In this document: in pieces, positions 17,457 through 25,745 of the stretch
Layout of the letters: each line of letters starts with the position of its first letter
Numbering within the stretch: the stretch's first letter is position 1
IMG/VR virus record: IMGVR_UViG_3300009506_000079
Coordinates: 1 to 41,871 of that record
Source: a virus
Reading direction: 5' to 3' (one strand)
DNA length: 41,871 nt
The notes under the pieces: generated by a model
Told to the model about the DNA's origin: nothing
The model's input: the letters and a program-made list of their open reading frames with translations, nothing else
Databases searched by the model: none
Made by a program: the position numbers and the translations under genes

Positions 17457-17678
17457 ATGATGGATATATCACAACACGCATTTTCTTATCAGGGTGGTTT
17501 TGTCGATGACAATAGTGGGATGATGAATGGTGGGCCTGTTCCGAATCCTAAAAATCTTGAATATATGCGTCAAGCGTTGGAACTGCTGCAAGGCAATGTG
17601 AGAGGTATGCAAGAGAAGATTAGAACATTAGAAGAAAGGATAGTGACATTAGAAAATGAAACAGGAACAATCCCTTGA
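17457..17678 (+). CDS. Small coiled-coil protein (73 aa)
   Basis: ATG 17457 is preferred over an in-frame GTG at 17448, since the GGAG at 17445-17448 is correctly spaced for the former. The first half is Gly/Asn/Met-rich and probably flexible (GGFVDDNSGMMNGGPVPN). The second half is a heptad helix (ALELLQGNVRGMQEKIR, LEERIVTLEN) suited to oligomerisation. It overlaps the next gene by 23 bases. Unknown function. Confidence 0.55.
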   Translation: MMDISQHAFSYQGGFVDDNSGMMNGGPVPNPKNLEYMRQALELLQGNVRGMQEKIRTLEERIVTLENETGTIP

Positions 17679-17961
17679 AAAACTGTTGGAGTTGATAATA
17701 ACTCCAGTGACAAGACCAAAGGAAGAAAGAATGACAATCGAAAAGTTTGAAGCTGTGCGAGAAATGATTGCAGAGCGACAAGGAAAACTAAATTCGGTTT
17801 GGCGTTACAAAAACAAATTGAATCAGCAGTTTATGTTTGCAATGTTTCTTACTGCTGCTGAATGTGACATTTACAGTAGTTCCTATGTTGAAGCCCCTGA
17901 ACTGATTTGGGCTCAAGGAAAGTTTCTTGGGACTTGGGAAAGGTACAACGATGGGATTTGA
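17656..17961 (+). CDS. Hypothetical protein (101 aa)
   Basis: ATG 17656 lies within the previous gene; an internal ATG at 17731, preceded by AAAGGAAGAAAGA, is an alternative start that would give a 76-residue product (MTIEKFEAVREMIAERQGK). The protein is helical with aromatic residues (VWRYKNKLNQQFMFAMFL, APELIWAQGKFLGTWERY). No family recognised. It belongs to the overlapping small-gene run of the replication operon. Confidence 0.5.
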   Translation: MKQEQSLEKLLELIITPVTRPKEERMTIEKFEAVREMIAERQGKLNSVWRYKNKLNQQFMFAMFLTAAECDIYSSSYVEAPELIWAQGKFLGTWERYNDGI

Positions 17962-18235
17962 ATATAGTGTAGATGCACAAAGCAGGAAATTAAGTCTTGT
18001 AGAAGACTTGTTAGTTCAAATCATGGACTTAAAGTGTGCGGTGTTTTTGGAATACAACTACATTCTTACAGATGAAGAAATGGAAAAGGTAAGAACATTA
18101 TCAGAACAAATACCTGCACACCTTGTTCAAGAACCTATACAAGCCTTCAAAGCTTTAGTTGCACTTTGTGACTTAGTAGGTAAAAGAAGATTTCCGAAAC
18201 TTCGTGACCCCTTTACAGGAATAGAAATAGAATGA
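17951..18235 (+). CDS. Hypothetical protein (94 aa)
   Basis: ATG 17951 with AAAGG at 17939-17943 is the likely start; it overlaps the previous stop by 11 bases. An in-frame TTG at 17927 is less supported. The protein is a mixed helical one (LSLVEDLLVQIMDLKCAVFL, LTDEEMEKVRTLSEQI) with the end RFPKLRDPFTGIEIE. The stop overlaps the next ATG (ATGA). Function not recognised. Confidence 0.55.
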   Translation: MGFEYSVDAQSRKLSLVEDLLVQIMDLKCAVFLEYNYILTDEEMEKVRTLSEQIPAHLVQEPIQAFKALVALCDLVGKRRFPKLRDPFTGIEIE

Positions 18236-18621
18236 GAGTTATTGTAGTACAAAAAGACCACAAGCTTGATTCCTCAGCAGCAGAAGAATATGGAACAAGG
18301 CATTACATTCTTGACAACTTTGCGGACCCTTTCGACACTGACCAACTTTTGAATCAGTATCGAAATAAGTTGAAAGAAATTAAATTCAATCCTAAGAATG
18401 ATGTTGTTTGCTTAACTGGTCCGTCAATTCTGCTGCAACTGTTGCTTGCAACGATTGCAAGTAGGTTTAAGAAGATCAAAGTGTTGATGTTCTATGCACC
18501 GGACAGCAAATACAAATTAAGGGAGTTGAACCTTGAACCCACAAGTAACAGTGAAAGAAATGCAAAGCCTGTACGAAGAAATGCACCACGCTTACAATCT
18601 GCTAATAGGAAAGTTGATTGA
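18232..18621 (+). CDS. Hypothetical protein, alpha/beta (129 aa)
   Basis: It starts with an ATGA overlap on its neighbour. The first 100 residues look like an alternating strand/helix fold (MRVIVVQKDHKL, DVVCLTGPSILLQLLLATI, IKVLMFYAPDS), possibly Rossmann-like, but no nucleotide-binding or catalytic motif is evident. The last 30 residues overlap the next gene by 89 bases and are low-complexity and basic, as expected where one frame is shaped by the other. Function unknown. Confidence 0.5.
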   Translation: MRVIVVQKDHKLDSSAAEEYGTRHYILDNFADPFDTDQLLNQYRNKLKEIKFNPKNDVVCLTGPSILLQLLLATIASRFKKIKVLMFYAPDSKYKLRELNLEPTSNSERNAKPVRRNAPRLQSANRKVD

Positions 18622-19078
18622 AGTCACCGGACCTATTAAGAACAAGCAACTGCCAAATGAAGCTTTAGTAGATGTGGGCTTTCTGTGCAGAGAAGTAAAA
18701 CTAATGTGTGATGAAATGAGAAAGGAGGCAAAAGTTAGAGAAGACCTGTGCAGCAGTATCATTGCTTTTAGTAGAACAAAAGACCTTATCAATGACCCGT
18801 CACTTGACCCTAAAGTGAAGGGGACATTAGCAACAGGAACACCTGATTGCAAGATGCAAGCAAAGTTACCAAAAAAGGGTTCCCCTGAATACCTTGCCTT
18901 TTGTGAATTCTTGAAGATTCCAAAAGACATTGCAGAAAAGGGAGTGGTTAAACCGGATTGGAACGAAGTGACAAACTTTGTCACCGAAGAATTAGGAAAA
19001 GGTCACAGTGTTCCACCGGGATTAGGACAGCAATATCCATTATACACGGTGACATACAGGAGACTTAATAATGGCTGA
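18533..19078 (+). CDS. Hypothetical replication-operon protein (181 aa)
   Basis: TTG 18533 is preferred because AAGGGAGT lies 8 bases upstream; ATG 18560 is an alternative. The N-terminal half is helical (VKEMQSLYEEMHHAYNLLIGKL). The C-terminal half contains SPEYLAFCEFLKIP, PDWNEVTNFVTEELGKG and ends PLYTVTYRRLNNG, a compact segment that looks conserved but that I cannot name. It overlaps both neighbours and is coupled to the following protein by an 8-base overlap. Confidence 0.55.
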   Translation: MNPQVTVKEMQSLYEEMHHAYNLLIGKLIEVTGPIKNKQLPNEALVDVGFLCREVKLMCDEMRKEAKVREDLCSSIIAFSRTKDLINDPSLDPKVKGTLATGTPDCKMQAKLPKKGSPEYLAFCEFLKIPKDIAEKGVVKPDWNEVTNFVTEELGKGHSVPPGLGQQYPLYTVTYRRLNNG

Positions 19079-19925
19079 TAGGACTCAATCAAATATCAAA
19101 AAAGTTGGTGGCGTTGACCCGAACTTTCTTGCCGACTACATCGAAAAGGATGATAGTTTGGAGTTACTAAAGGAACATCGAACAGTGCCGAGAATCAAAC
19201 TTATGCAGAGTACAACTGCACAAGAACTGAAATCGGTTTTCGGTGAAGGTTCGGCTGTTCTTCGTCCCGGTGACGCTTTGGTTTGTAAGTACAAAGTTGA
19301 CCCAAACAGTTTTCAGTTTGTCCCGGTGTTCTTCTTCGTTGAATTTGCGAAGTGGATTGACCTTCGGGACGCAAATCAGGGAAAGCCTTCGGTTGAAATC
19401 CGAAGCTTTGACCCCACAAGTGACGTTGCAAAGTGTTGCAGGGATGTCAATAGACGTTACGAAGTTTATCCTGGTCACGATAAGCTTCCTGAAAAAGAAC
19501 GTCACTTCTTTAGGTATGTCGAACACCTTCGTTTTGTTGGCACACTATACGGTGACCACCCGTTAGCTTTGACTCCTGCAACGTTAAGTTTTGAACGTGG
19601 GGAGTTTCAGCAGGGAAAGAATTTCATTTCTGCAATCACCCTGCGAAGACAAATTATCGGTGAACGTTCTGTGCCTGTTCCGTTGTGGGCTCAAGTGTGG
19701 GAAATTTCACCGATGTTCCATGACCCTGCACCAGATCGGAAATGGTTTGGGTTCAAGTTTGAAGCAGCGGACCCACCGATTATCACACCAAACCAAGCAC
19801 AATTCTTCCAAGGTCTTCACAAGGAATTCAAAGAGTTGTTTGAGGCACAACGTCTTACGGTTGACGATGAACCGATTGAAGACCCTGCTTCGGAAGGTGA
19901 CACACCTGCTTCTTCTGAATTTTAA
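19071..19925 (+). CDS. Possible ssDNA-binding-type replication protein (284 aa)
   Basis: The protein is beta-rich (IKLMQSTTAQELKSVFG, PGDALVCKYKV, FVPVFFFVEFAKW, HPLALTPATLSFERGE) with many aromatic and basic residues. It ends in an acidic, disordered tail closing with Phe (DDEPIEDPASEGDTPASSEF). Single-strand binding proteins typically carry an acidic tail with a terminal Phe that recruits partners, and the gene sits directly before the primase-helicase and polymerase genes. That makes an SSB-like role attractive, but no OB fold can be proven by eye; proteins beginning with a GEGxAVxRPGD region occur in phage replication loci without known function. The start overlaps the previous gene by 8 bases. 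Confidence 0.5.
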   Translation: MADRTQSNIKKVGGVDPNFLADYIEKDDSLELLKEHRTVPRIKLMQSTTAQELKSVFGEGSAVLRPGDALVCKYKVDPNSFQFVPVFFFVEFAKWIDLRDANQGKPSVEIRSFDPTSDVAKCCRDVNRRYEVYPGHDKLPEKERHFFRYVEHLRFVGTLYGDHPLALTPATLSFERGEFQQGKNFISAITLRRQIIGERSVPVPLWAQVWEISPMFHDPAPDRKWFGFKFEAADPPIITPNQAQFFQGLHKEFKELFEAQRLTVDDEPIEDPASEGDTPASSEF

Positions 19926-19951
19926 CAACGTCGATTGCGATTGCGGTGACA

Positions 19952-22819
19952 ATGCTAAGGATAGAGATTGTAAACGCAATTGCCGAATTGGAACGCTACG
20001 GTTGGGGTTATGAACCTGCCGGGAACAATGAAATAAAGTTTCGTTGTCCTTGTCACGACGATTCGTCACCTTCTGCAAGTCTTAACACAGAGAATAATTT
20101 GTGGCACTGTCTTGTGCCTTCTTGTGCTAAGAAGGGTGACATTGTCTCATTGTTAGCCTACATCGGTAGTTGTGAACGCAAAACAGTTATAGTTGACCTT
20201 CTCACCCGCTACCCTGATTTAGAATCTACCAAGGTTATAAATCAGGAGCGGGTGGAGAAGTACCACCAAGACATTTGGAAAGCAGGACCATTCCTGCAAG
20301 CGTTATACGATAGGGGCGTGACAGATGGTGACATAAAAGAAGCAAGACTTGGGTTCAGTGCAAGTGAAGGCAGAATCATTATCCCTGTTTACAACATGCA
20401 GGGACAAGTGGTAAATCTTCGCAAATACCTTCCATCTGCACCGGGACCGGAAAAGTTTCGGAACATTCGTGGTTATACCACAATGGCAATTTATCAACCG
20501 AAACAACTTTCCTACCCTACGCTTTGGATTTGTGGTGGTGAACTGAAAGCGTTAGTTGCAAAACGTTTTTTGAACCCATTACAAACAGGTGCAATATCGG
20601 TGACAGCGGGTGAAGGCAATTGGGACAGCAAGTTTAACCAGTTGCTTAAAGGTAAGCACATCTTTATTTGTATGGACGTAGATAAAGCGGGAGTTGCTGC
20701 ACGTCGAATTCTTGCAAGTGCCTTATATAGTGTTGCAGCGTCCATTCACTTTATCAATCTTCCACTTGATTCAAGCAAATATCCAAAGGGCGACATTAAC
20801 GATTGGGTTGCAAAGGAAGCAGCAGCAGAAGCAGACTTCCAAAAAGCAATGCAAGAAGCAGTTAAGTTTATTCCGCCGACAATAGATGATGAAGACAATG
20901 AAATTATAACCTGCAAATTGATTGATGCAGCAAGAGCGGAACAAATGGGGAAAAGGATTAACTGCAAAGCAATGATTTCTGCTTTGGATTCAGTGCCGTT
21001 TATTGTCCCAAAGGTTTTAGGAGTAAGATGCACAAGAGATCAAGCGTTTTGCACTACTTGCAGAATTAACGCCGAAAGTGTTGACGAACAAACGGGGCTT
21101 GCCTACGTCACACTTAAACCGACGAACGCCGGGATTCTGGAAATGATAAACGTCAATCAGAAAAACCTGAAAGCGGCAATGCAAACTTCGATCAATGCCC
21201 CCGGTTGTCGCAATTGTGATTTCTTTCCACAAGAGTTTTACAACGTTTTAGATTGCAGATTGACAACACCACTTGAATTAGTTGGTGACAATGGCGACAA
21301 CAAAGAACACATTGTTCAACCTGCTTATATGGTGACAAACCGTCACTTAGACCTTAACACACCTTACTGCATACAAGGCAGACCTTTTCCCCACCCGCTA
21401 ACGTCACAAGCTGTTCTGCTTGTTGATAGAATACAAGAAACCGAAGATAGTTTAGCTTCCTGCACCTTTACAAAGACAGATTCCAAACATCTGCAAATCT
21501 TTCAACCTGAACATTGGACCACAGAAAGCCTACAAGAAAAGCTTGAAGATATTTACACAGACCTTGCGTTCAATGTCACCCGTATATTCAAAAGAAGGGA
21601 TTTGCATTTAGCTTTTGACTTCACTTATCATTCTGTCTTGTTCTTCCCATTTGAAGGGAGAATTCAAAACGGTTGGACAAATTGCCTTGTCACCGGGGAT
21701 AGTTCACAAGGCAAAAGTGAAATTGCAATCAGGCTGATTGAACATTACGGTTTAGGGATTCGTCACGATTGCAAGAACGCAACAGAAGCAGGATTGTTAG
21801 GCGGGTTGCAGCAAATTGGTTCACGTTGGTTTGTTGTTTGGGGAATGATTCCTTTACATGATAAACAACTTGTGGTGCTTGAAGAAATTAAAGGTGCAGA
21901 CTTGAAAGTGCTTGGACGTTTAACAGATATGCGTTCAAGTGGCAAAGCACAAATTACGAAGATCGAAAGGCGTAGTGCTTACGCACGAACACGATTGATG
22001 ATGCTTTCAAATCCACGAAGTGACAGGGCTGTTTCTGCTTACACCTATGGAATTGAGATTATCAAAGAACTTATTGGAAACCTTGAAGACATTAGACGTT
22101 TTGACTTTGCGTTGATAGTCTCTGCAAAGGAAATTGATTCAAGGGAAATCAACCAGTTTATCACAGAGAACAAACCACAAGACCCACATTACTATTCAGA
22201 CATTTGCAGAAAAGCGGTTCTTTGGGCTTGGACTCGCACACCTGAACAGATAGAGTTTGAACCTACAGCAGAGAAGCTTTGCTTAGAAAAGTCTTTGATG
22301 CTCTGCAAAGAATTCACAGAGTCAATCCCACTTTGTGACAAAGGGACAATGCGTTATAAATTAGCACGATTAGCAATTGCGTTGGCTTGCAGAACATTCA
22401 GCAGCGATTCAGGGCAAGACTTGCAAGTTAGACCTTGCCACGTTGAATATGTCACTGACTACCTACTTCGCAACTACACCAATTCTGTTTGTGGTTATAA
22501 AGACTTCTCACAGGCAGAAAGATATACTTCGATGATAGATGACGAAGAAGCTATAGTAAAACGTATTACTTCAACCAAATATCCAAAAGACTTTGTTGAA
22601 CAGCTATTGAGAACAAATGAAATTGTGTTGAATGATATTTGTGACTGGTGTGAAGTGTCCCGTGACGTTGGGCAATCAATCCTTTCTCTATTAGTCAGGA
22701 AAAGGGCATTGTTCCGAAACGGTTTGCAGTATGAGAAATCTTCGGGGTTCATTGAACTGTTGAAGAAATTGCTAACACAACCGTTGGAGCAAGTGACTTA
22801 TGAAGGGGATGAATTTTGA
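19952..22819 (+). CDS. TOPRIM primase fused to an MCM-like AAA+ helicase (955 aa)
   Basis: ATG 19952 follows GCGGTGAC; an in-frame GTG at 19946 gives two more residues, and the positions here count from that GTG. Residues about 32-65 form a CHC2-type zinc finger (FRCPCHDD, HC, PSCAKKGD). A TOPRIM domain has GGEL at 197-200 and MDVDKAG at 243-249. A Cys-rich region (C362, C369, C372, C421, C424) precedes the motor. The C-terminal motor has Walker A GDSSQGKS at 584-591, Walker B LVVLEE at 642-647, an LSNPR sensor at 687-691 and an RRFDFALI arginine-finger segment at 717-724. This order and the wording ATEAGLLGGLQ, NPR, RRFD are those of MCM helicases rather than of DnaB/T7 gp4. It would unwind DNA and prime synthesis for the polymerase gene that follows with a TTGA overlap. 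Confidence 0.85.
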   Translation: MLRIEIVNAIAELERYGWGYEPAGNNEIKFRCPCHDDSSPSASLNTENNLWHCLVPSCAKKGDIVSLLAYIGSCERKTVIVDLLTRYPDLESTKVINQERVEKYHQDIWKAGPFLQALYDRGVTDGDIKEARLGFSASEGRIIIPVYNMQGQVVNLRKYLPSAPGPEKFRNIRGYTTMAIYQPKQLSYPTLWICGGELKALVAKRFLNPLQTGAISVTAGEGNWDSKFNQLLKGKHIFICMDVDKAGVAARRILASALYSVAASIHFINLPLDSSKYPKGDINDWVAKEAAAEADFQKAMQEAVKFIPPTIDDEDNEIITCKLIDAARAEQMGKRINCKAMISALDSVPFIVPKVLGVRCTRDQAFCTTCRINAESVDEQTGLAYVTLKPTNAGILEMINVNQKNLKAAMQTSINAPGCRNCDFFPQEFYNVLDCRLTTPLELVGDNGDNKEHIVQPAYMVTNRHLDLNTPYCIQGRPFPHPLTSQAVLLVDRIQETEDSLASCTFTKTDSKHLQIFQPEHWTTESLQEKLEDIYTDLAFNVTRIFKRRDLHLAFDFTYHSVLFFPFEGRIQNGWTNCLVTGDSSQGKSEIAIRLIEHYGLGIRHDCKNATEAGLLGGLQQIGSRWFVVWGMIPLHDKQLVVLEEIKGADLKVLGRLTDMRSSGKAQITKIERRSAYARTRLMMLSNPRSDRAVSAYTYGIEIIKELIGNLEDIRRFDFALIVSAKEIDSREINQFITENKPQDPHYYSDICRKAVLWAWTRTPEQIEFEPTAEKLCLEKSLMLCKEFTESIPLCDKGTMRYKLARLAIALACRTFSSDSGQDLQVRPCHVEYVTDYLLRNYTNSVCGYKDFSQAERYTSMIDDEEAIVKRITSTKYPKDFVEQLLRTNEIVLNDICDWCEVSRDVGQSILSLLVRKRALFRNGLQYEKSSGFIELLKKLLTQPLEQVTYEGDEF

Positions 22820-24801
22820 TTGTGTTACCTAACAATTCAAAGATTTGTGAACGGGTTGAAGACTTACCTAATTTAACCTTTGCAAAAGAGTTGTTTCTTG
22901 ATGTTGAAACCAAAAGGGTTTTTGACCACAAGAAGTTAGGCGGTCTATACCCGTGGAAAGGTGACCGGATTTGTGGGATAGGTGTCACGGTGGACAACCA
23001 CCGAGAACAATGGTATGCACCTGTGCGGCACACTGCACCGGGTTCAAACAACTTACCTATTGAACCTGTTATGCGTTGGGCTCAAGACCTTGTGTCTTCC
23101 TGCACAGATTGGATTAACCACAACGTCAAGTTTGATGCAATCTGTTTACATGCAGATGGTGTTGAATTTAAGTGCAGACTGATTGACACTGCTGTTATGA
23201 CTCGTCTGCATTACAGCGATTATCCTTCGTATGCTTTGAAGAAGCTTTGTTCTTCGTTGCTTGGTGTTGACACTGGTTCAGAAGATAGAGTCAAGACTTA
23301 CTTAGACAGCATTAAGTCAAAGAATTATGCAGACGTTCCTATTGACCTGCTTGGCGAATACTGTTGTGACGATATTAGAATGAACCGTGTGTTGTATCGT
23401 TTCTTGCAAAAAGAAAGACCACCGGAACTTGCAGACCTTTGGGAAACTGAAACACTTTTAACCCCTGTGCTTTATGATATGGAAGTGCGGGGGATAATCA
23501 TTGACCCACAAGAATGTAAAATTGAAGCAGTCAAGTCACTTAGGAAGATGATTGAACTGTCAACTGATATTGTTGAACTAACAGGTAGGGAATTCACAAA
23601 CAGCAATGATTGTATTTATGATATATTCGTGAATCAGTTGGGCTTACCTGTTCTTGCAACAATAAAAGAGAAAGACGAAGAATCAGGAAGAAAGGTTGAC
23701 ACTGGAAGACCTACGTTCGACAAAGATGCACTGCAATTATATATTGCACACCCACAAGTGACAAGTGACCCAAAGACTTTGCGAATTGTAAAGTCAATTG
23801 CTGAATACAGAATTGAATCAACTTTCAAAAGTCTATACCTTGACACATTTCTTGAACTGAACGTTGATGGAGTCTTACACCCTAACTACAATCAATCAGT
23901 AAGAAGTGGAAGACTTTCGTGCAGCAGACCGAATTCACAGCAACAAAACAAAAGATCAAAACGTTTGATTTACCCCCGCCCCGGTTATGGTTTTATTTCA
24001 AATGACTATAGCCAAATTGAATACCGTTTGATTGTTCATTACATTCAAGATAAAGCGGCAATCAAAGCCTACAATGAAAATCCTGATACAGACTTCCATC
24101 AGTGGGTTGCAGACCTAATGCAAGGTATAGGGCGTGACCCTGCAAAGACTCTAAACTTTGGAATGGCTTTCGGTGGTGGAAAGAAATTGGTGACCACTGA
24201 ACTAATGGCAAATCCTGTAATTATTGATATAGTGACTAAAAGAGTTGATGCACTTGTTGAATCTGGACAACTTGAAGAAAAGTACAAGTTGAAGAAGTTT
24301 CGTGAAATGTGTGCAACATTTGCAAATGATGCTTATGAAAAGTATCACGAAACCTTACCGGGAATTAAAGACACTTCAAATCGTGCAGCGAGAATGTGTA
24401 AACTCCGTGGTTTTGTTTTCAATGCTTATAAAAGACGTGGTTACATACCAAGTGACTTTGCTTACAGGTCATTTAACAGAATTATCCAAAGCACAGCAGC
24501 AGATATAATGAAAGAAAGAATTGTTGCAGTTGCACCACGTTACAACAAAACAACAAAAGATTGGGGCGTTTTTGAATCAGGCAACGTTCACGATGAAAAC
24601 TTAACAGAAGCACCACTTGATGTTTTATATGATGAAAATTTACACAAGCATTTAGTTTCAACACTTGAATCACCAAAGAAACAATTTAGGGTTCCTATTG
24701 TAACTTCGTTGGGAGTTAGTCCTAACAATTGGGCAGAAGCAGCAGGAAAAGCAATCATTAGAGACAGCGAAGGAAACTTTATTGCTGGAAAATTGAAATA
24801 A
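22816..24801 (+). CDS. polA-like: Family A DNA polymerase with 3'-5' exonuclease domain
   Basis: The 661-residue protein starts at TTG 22816, which overlaps the previous TGA (TTGA) and has AGGGG at 22804-22808. The exonuclease motifs are present: LFLDVET with D29/E31, NHNVKFDA with D107, and EYCCDD with Y182/D185. Polymerase motif A is NDYSQIEYRL (D397, E402), motif B is R440-x3-K444-TLNFGMAFG with Phe in place of the usual Tyr, and motif C is VHDE (HDE 592-594). There is no 5'-nuclease domain; that activity is encoded separately at 34225. It is the phage replicative polymerase and closes the replication operon, followed by an inverted repeat and a new promoter. Very sure. Confidence 0.95.
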   Translation: MIVLPNNSKICERVEDLPNLTFAKELFLDVETKRVFDHKKLGGLYPWKGDRICGIGVTVDNHREQWYAPVRHTAPGSNNLPIEPVMRWAQDLVSSCTDWINHNVKFDAICLHADGVEFKCRLIDTAVMTRLHYSDYPSYALKKLCSSLLGVDTGSEDRVKTYLDSIKSKNYADVPIDLLGEYCCDDIRMNRVLYRFLQKERPPELADLWETETLLTPVLYDMEVRGIIIDPQECKIEAVKSLRKMIELSTDIVELTGREFTNSNDCIYDIFVNQLGLPVLATIKEKDEESGRKVDTGRPTFDKDALQLYIAHPQVTSDPKTLRIVKSIAEYRIESTFKSLYLDTFLELNVDGVLHPNYNQSVRSGRLSCSRPNSQQQNKRSKRLIYPRPGYGFISNDYSQIEYRLIVHYIQDKAAIKAYNENPDTDFHQWVADLMQGIGRDPAKTLNFGMAFGGGKKLVTTELMANPVIIDIVTKRVDALVESGQLEEKYKLKKFREMCATFANDAYEKYHETLPGIKDTSNRAARMCKLRGFVFNAYKRRGYIPSDFAYRSFNRIIQSTAADIMKERIVAVAPRYNKTTKDWGVFESGNVHDENLTEAPLDVLYDENLHKHLVSTLESPKKQFRVPIVTSLGVSPNNWAEAAGKAIIRDSEGNFIAGKLK

Positions 24802-24807
24802 GATTGA

Positions 24808-24822
24808 TTTTTAGCTCAAAAA
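24808..24822. promoter_or_regulatory. Inverted repeat TTTTTAGCTCAAAAA upstream of first leader
   Basis: A 5-bp A/T stem around AGCTC lies just after the polymerase stop. An almost identical, longer version (CGTTTTT/AAAAACG) lies in the same place before the second leader promoter at 27085-27103. Conservation of both position and sequence suggests an operator or a weak terminator of the upstream unit. Confidence 0.5.
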
Positions 24823-24858
24823 CAGCGATAAATTTTTAACATTTTGGGGATTTTCTTG

Positions 24859-24887
24859 TTGACAAATTAAACGGTTTGTGTTATTCT
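24859..24887 (+). promoter_or_regulatory. Sigma-70-like promoter of the first leader/tRNA-like cluster
   Basis: TTGACA at 24859-24864, 17-base spacer, TATTCT at 24882-24887. Transcription would begin near 24894 and pass through a leader of about 220 bases before the first ATG at 25113. AAATTTTT stands upstream of the -35, as at the other promoters. Confidence 0.75.
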
Positions 24888-25112
24888 GTATTTCAGAATA
24901 AGAGTTAATTAACAAGTGAATAATACGGGGCTCAAAGCAAAAGCCTGATACAACAAGCTTGGAACACCAGTGCTGATGATAATCGGCTGGAAAACAAAAG
25001 CAAAGCGGATTGCCCACCCTTAACGGTTGCCTTGAAAGTTTCAAGGTTGCGGGTTCGATTCCTGCAAAGGGCTTACTTCGACAATATCAACTCTAATAGA
25101 AAGGATAGAAAG
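24888..25112 (+). ncRNA. Structured 5' leader, copy 1
   Basis: The transcribed leader has no conserved reading frame but is closely similar to 27167-27381. Shared blocks are GTATTTCAGAATAA, AAGTGAATAATACGGGGCTC, AAAAGCCTG and a hairpin CCA-GCTGAT/ATCGGC-TGG with loop GATA near 24967-24990. It ends with a tRNA-like element (separate entry) and then TACTTCGACAATA and the AATAGAAAGGATAG Shine-Dalgarno block. An ORF beginning GTGAATAATACG stops after 10 codons here and runs on to 33 codons in copy 2, so the RNA and not a peptide is conserved. Likely a regulatory leader. Confidence 0.65.
25017..25071 (+). ncRNA. tRNA-like element 1 (with extra hairpin)
   Basis: Acceptor-like CCCTT (25017-25021) pairs with AAGGG (25067-25071). 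A T-arm of 5 bp (GCGGG/CCTGC with one G-T pair) has loop TTCGATT at 25054-25060, giving the universal GTTCGANNC signature. Before it stands a hairpin CCTTGAA/TTCAAGG (25030-25046) placed like a long variable arm. D and anticodon arms are absent. Copy 2 at 27288 keeps the fold with a compensating A-T to C-G change in the hairpin. Confidence 0.7.
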
Positions 25113-25439
25113 ATGACAACTTGCGAAACACTTCACATTGACCACAATGAATATCAGAAGAAAGTGGTTTGGATGTCAGACAATGAATTAAGATGGACGA
25201 TTGAAGATGCAAAGAAAGCAATTGAAGCGATGCCCAATAATCCGAAGTGCGGGATTTATCAGGATGAAATAAATTACTGCACGATGGAGATTGCAAGAAG
25301 AACAAAAGCCCATTACACAAACATAACAAAGAGACTCAAGAAGAAAGAGTTTGTTTGTCTTGAATGTGGCAAGACATTTAGCAAACCAGTTGGACGTTGC
25401 AGCAAGTGTCACGGTGTTGACATTGATGTAAATATTTAA
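25113..25439 (+). CDS. Small zinc-ribbon protein (108 aa)
   Basis: ATG 25113 follows the AATAGAAAGGATAG block. The N-terminal two thirds are helical and charged (NEYQKKVVWMSDNELRW, EDAKKAIEAMP). The C-terminus has a CLECGKTF...CSKCHG zinc ribbon (CxxC, 10-residue spacer, CxxC). This suggests nucleic-acid or protein binding. Its stop codon is followed without a gap by tRNA-like element 2. First gene of the leader 1 transcript. Confidence 0.65.
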   Translation: MTTCETLHIDHNEYQKKVVWMSDNELRWTIEDAKKAIEAMPNNPKCGIYQDEINYCTMEIARRTKAHYTNITKRLKKKEFVCLECGKTFSKPVGRCSKCHGVDIDVNI

Positions 25440-25480
25440 CCCCTGAACGGTCTTGTGCGGGTTCGACTCCCGCACAGGGG
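25440..25480 (+). ncRNA. tRNA-like minihelix 2
   Basis: CCCCTG (25440-25445) pairs with CAGGGG (25475-25480). TGCGGG (25456-25461) pairs with CCCGCA (25469-25474) around the loop TTCGACT. The two 3' strands are contiguous, so the 12-bp coaxial length of a tRNA acceptor/T-arm half is kept. A 10-base bridge AACGGTCTTG replaces the D, anticodon and variable arms. It begins on the base after the stop codon. No U-run follows, so it is not a usual terminator. Confidence 0.75.
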
Positions 25481-25522
25481 CTTACTTCGACAATATCAAC
25501 TAACATTAGAAAGGATAGTGAA

Positions 25523-25732
25523 ATGAAGATTGCAGGTGAAATCAAAATTGATGATGAAGTCAGAGTTATCAGCGGACCCTTTGAAGGTAGAGTTGCGTTT
25601 GTCTCTGCAATGTGTTACAACTCTGTAACAAAAGAGATTGACAGTCTGATGATAAGTAATGCAACTGATGATGATGAAATGATAAACCCTGATGATGTTG
25701 AGACAACAGGCAACGTCTTCACCATAGATTAG
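25523..25732 (+). CDS. Small KOW-like protein (69 aa)
   Basis: ATG 25523 follows ATTAGAAAGGATAGTGAA. The start KIDDEVRVISGPFEGRVAFVSAM resembles a KOW motif (basic/hydrophobic strand, then G-x-F/x-G-x-V), found in NusG, SPT5 and ribosomal proteins that contact RNA or the ribosome. The second half is acidic. A second KOW-like protein is encoded three genes on (26092). The role is unknown; KOW is a moderate call because the motif is short. Confidence 0.55.
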   Translation: MKIAGEIKIDDEVRVISGPFEGRVAFVSAMCYNSVTKEIDSLMISNATDDDEMINPDDVETTGNVFTID

Positions 25733-25745
25733 AAAGGATAGTAAC

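Noticed and set aside
24907-24945. Leader peptide starting GTGAATAATACG
   Set aside because: It stops after 10 codons in copy 1 and runs for 33 codons in copy 2, with no Shine-Dalgarno. Only the RNA is conserved.
24976-25075. A canonical tRNA gene ending at the T-loop GGTTCGATTCC
   Set aside because: The T-arm is perfect, but no 7-bp acceptor, D-arm or anticodon arm can be built upstream and there is no CCA. The same applies at 27320, 25460 and the other copies; they are tRNA-like, not tRNAs.
24888-25112. tmRNA, T-box or known riboswitch
   Set aside because: No tag-peptide frame or tmRNA 5' acceptor pairing with the 3' end, no T-box sequence and no riboswitch core that I recognise.
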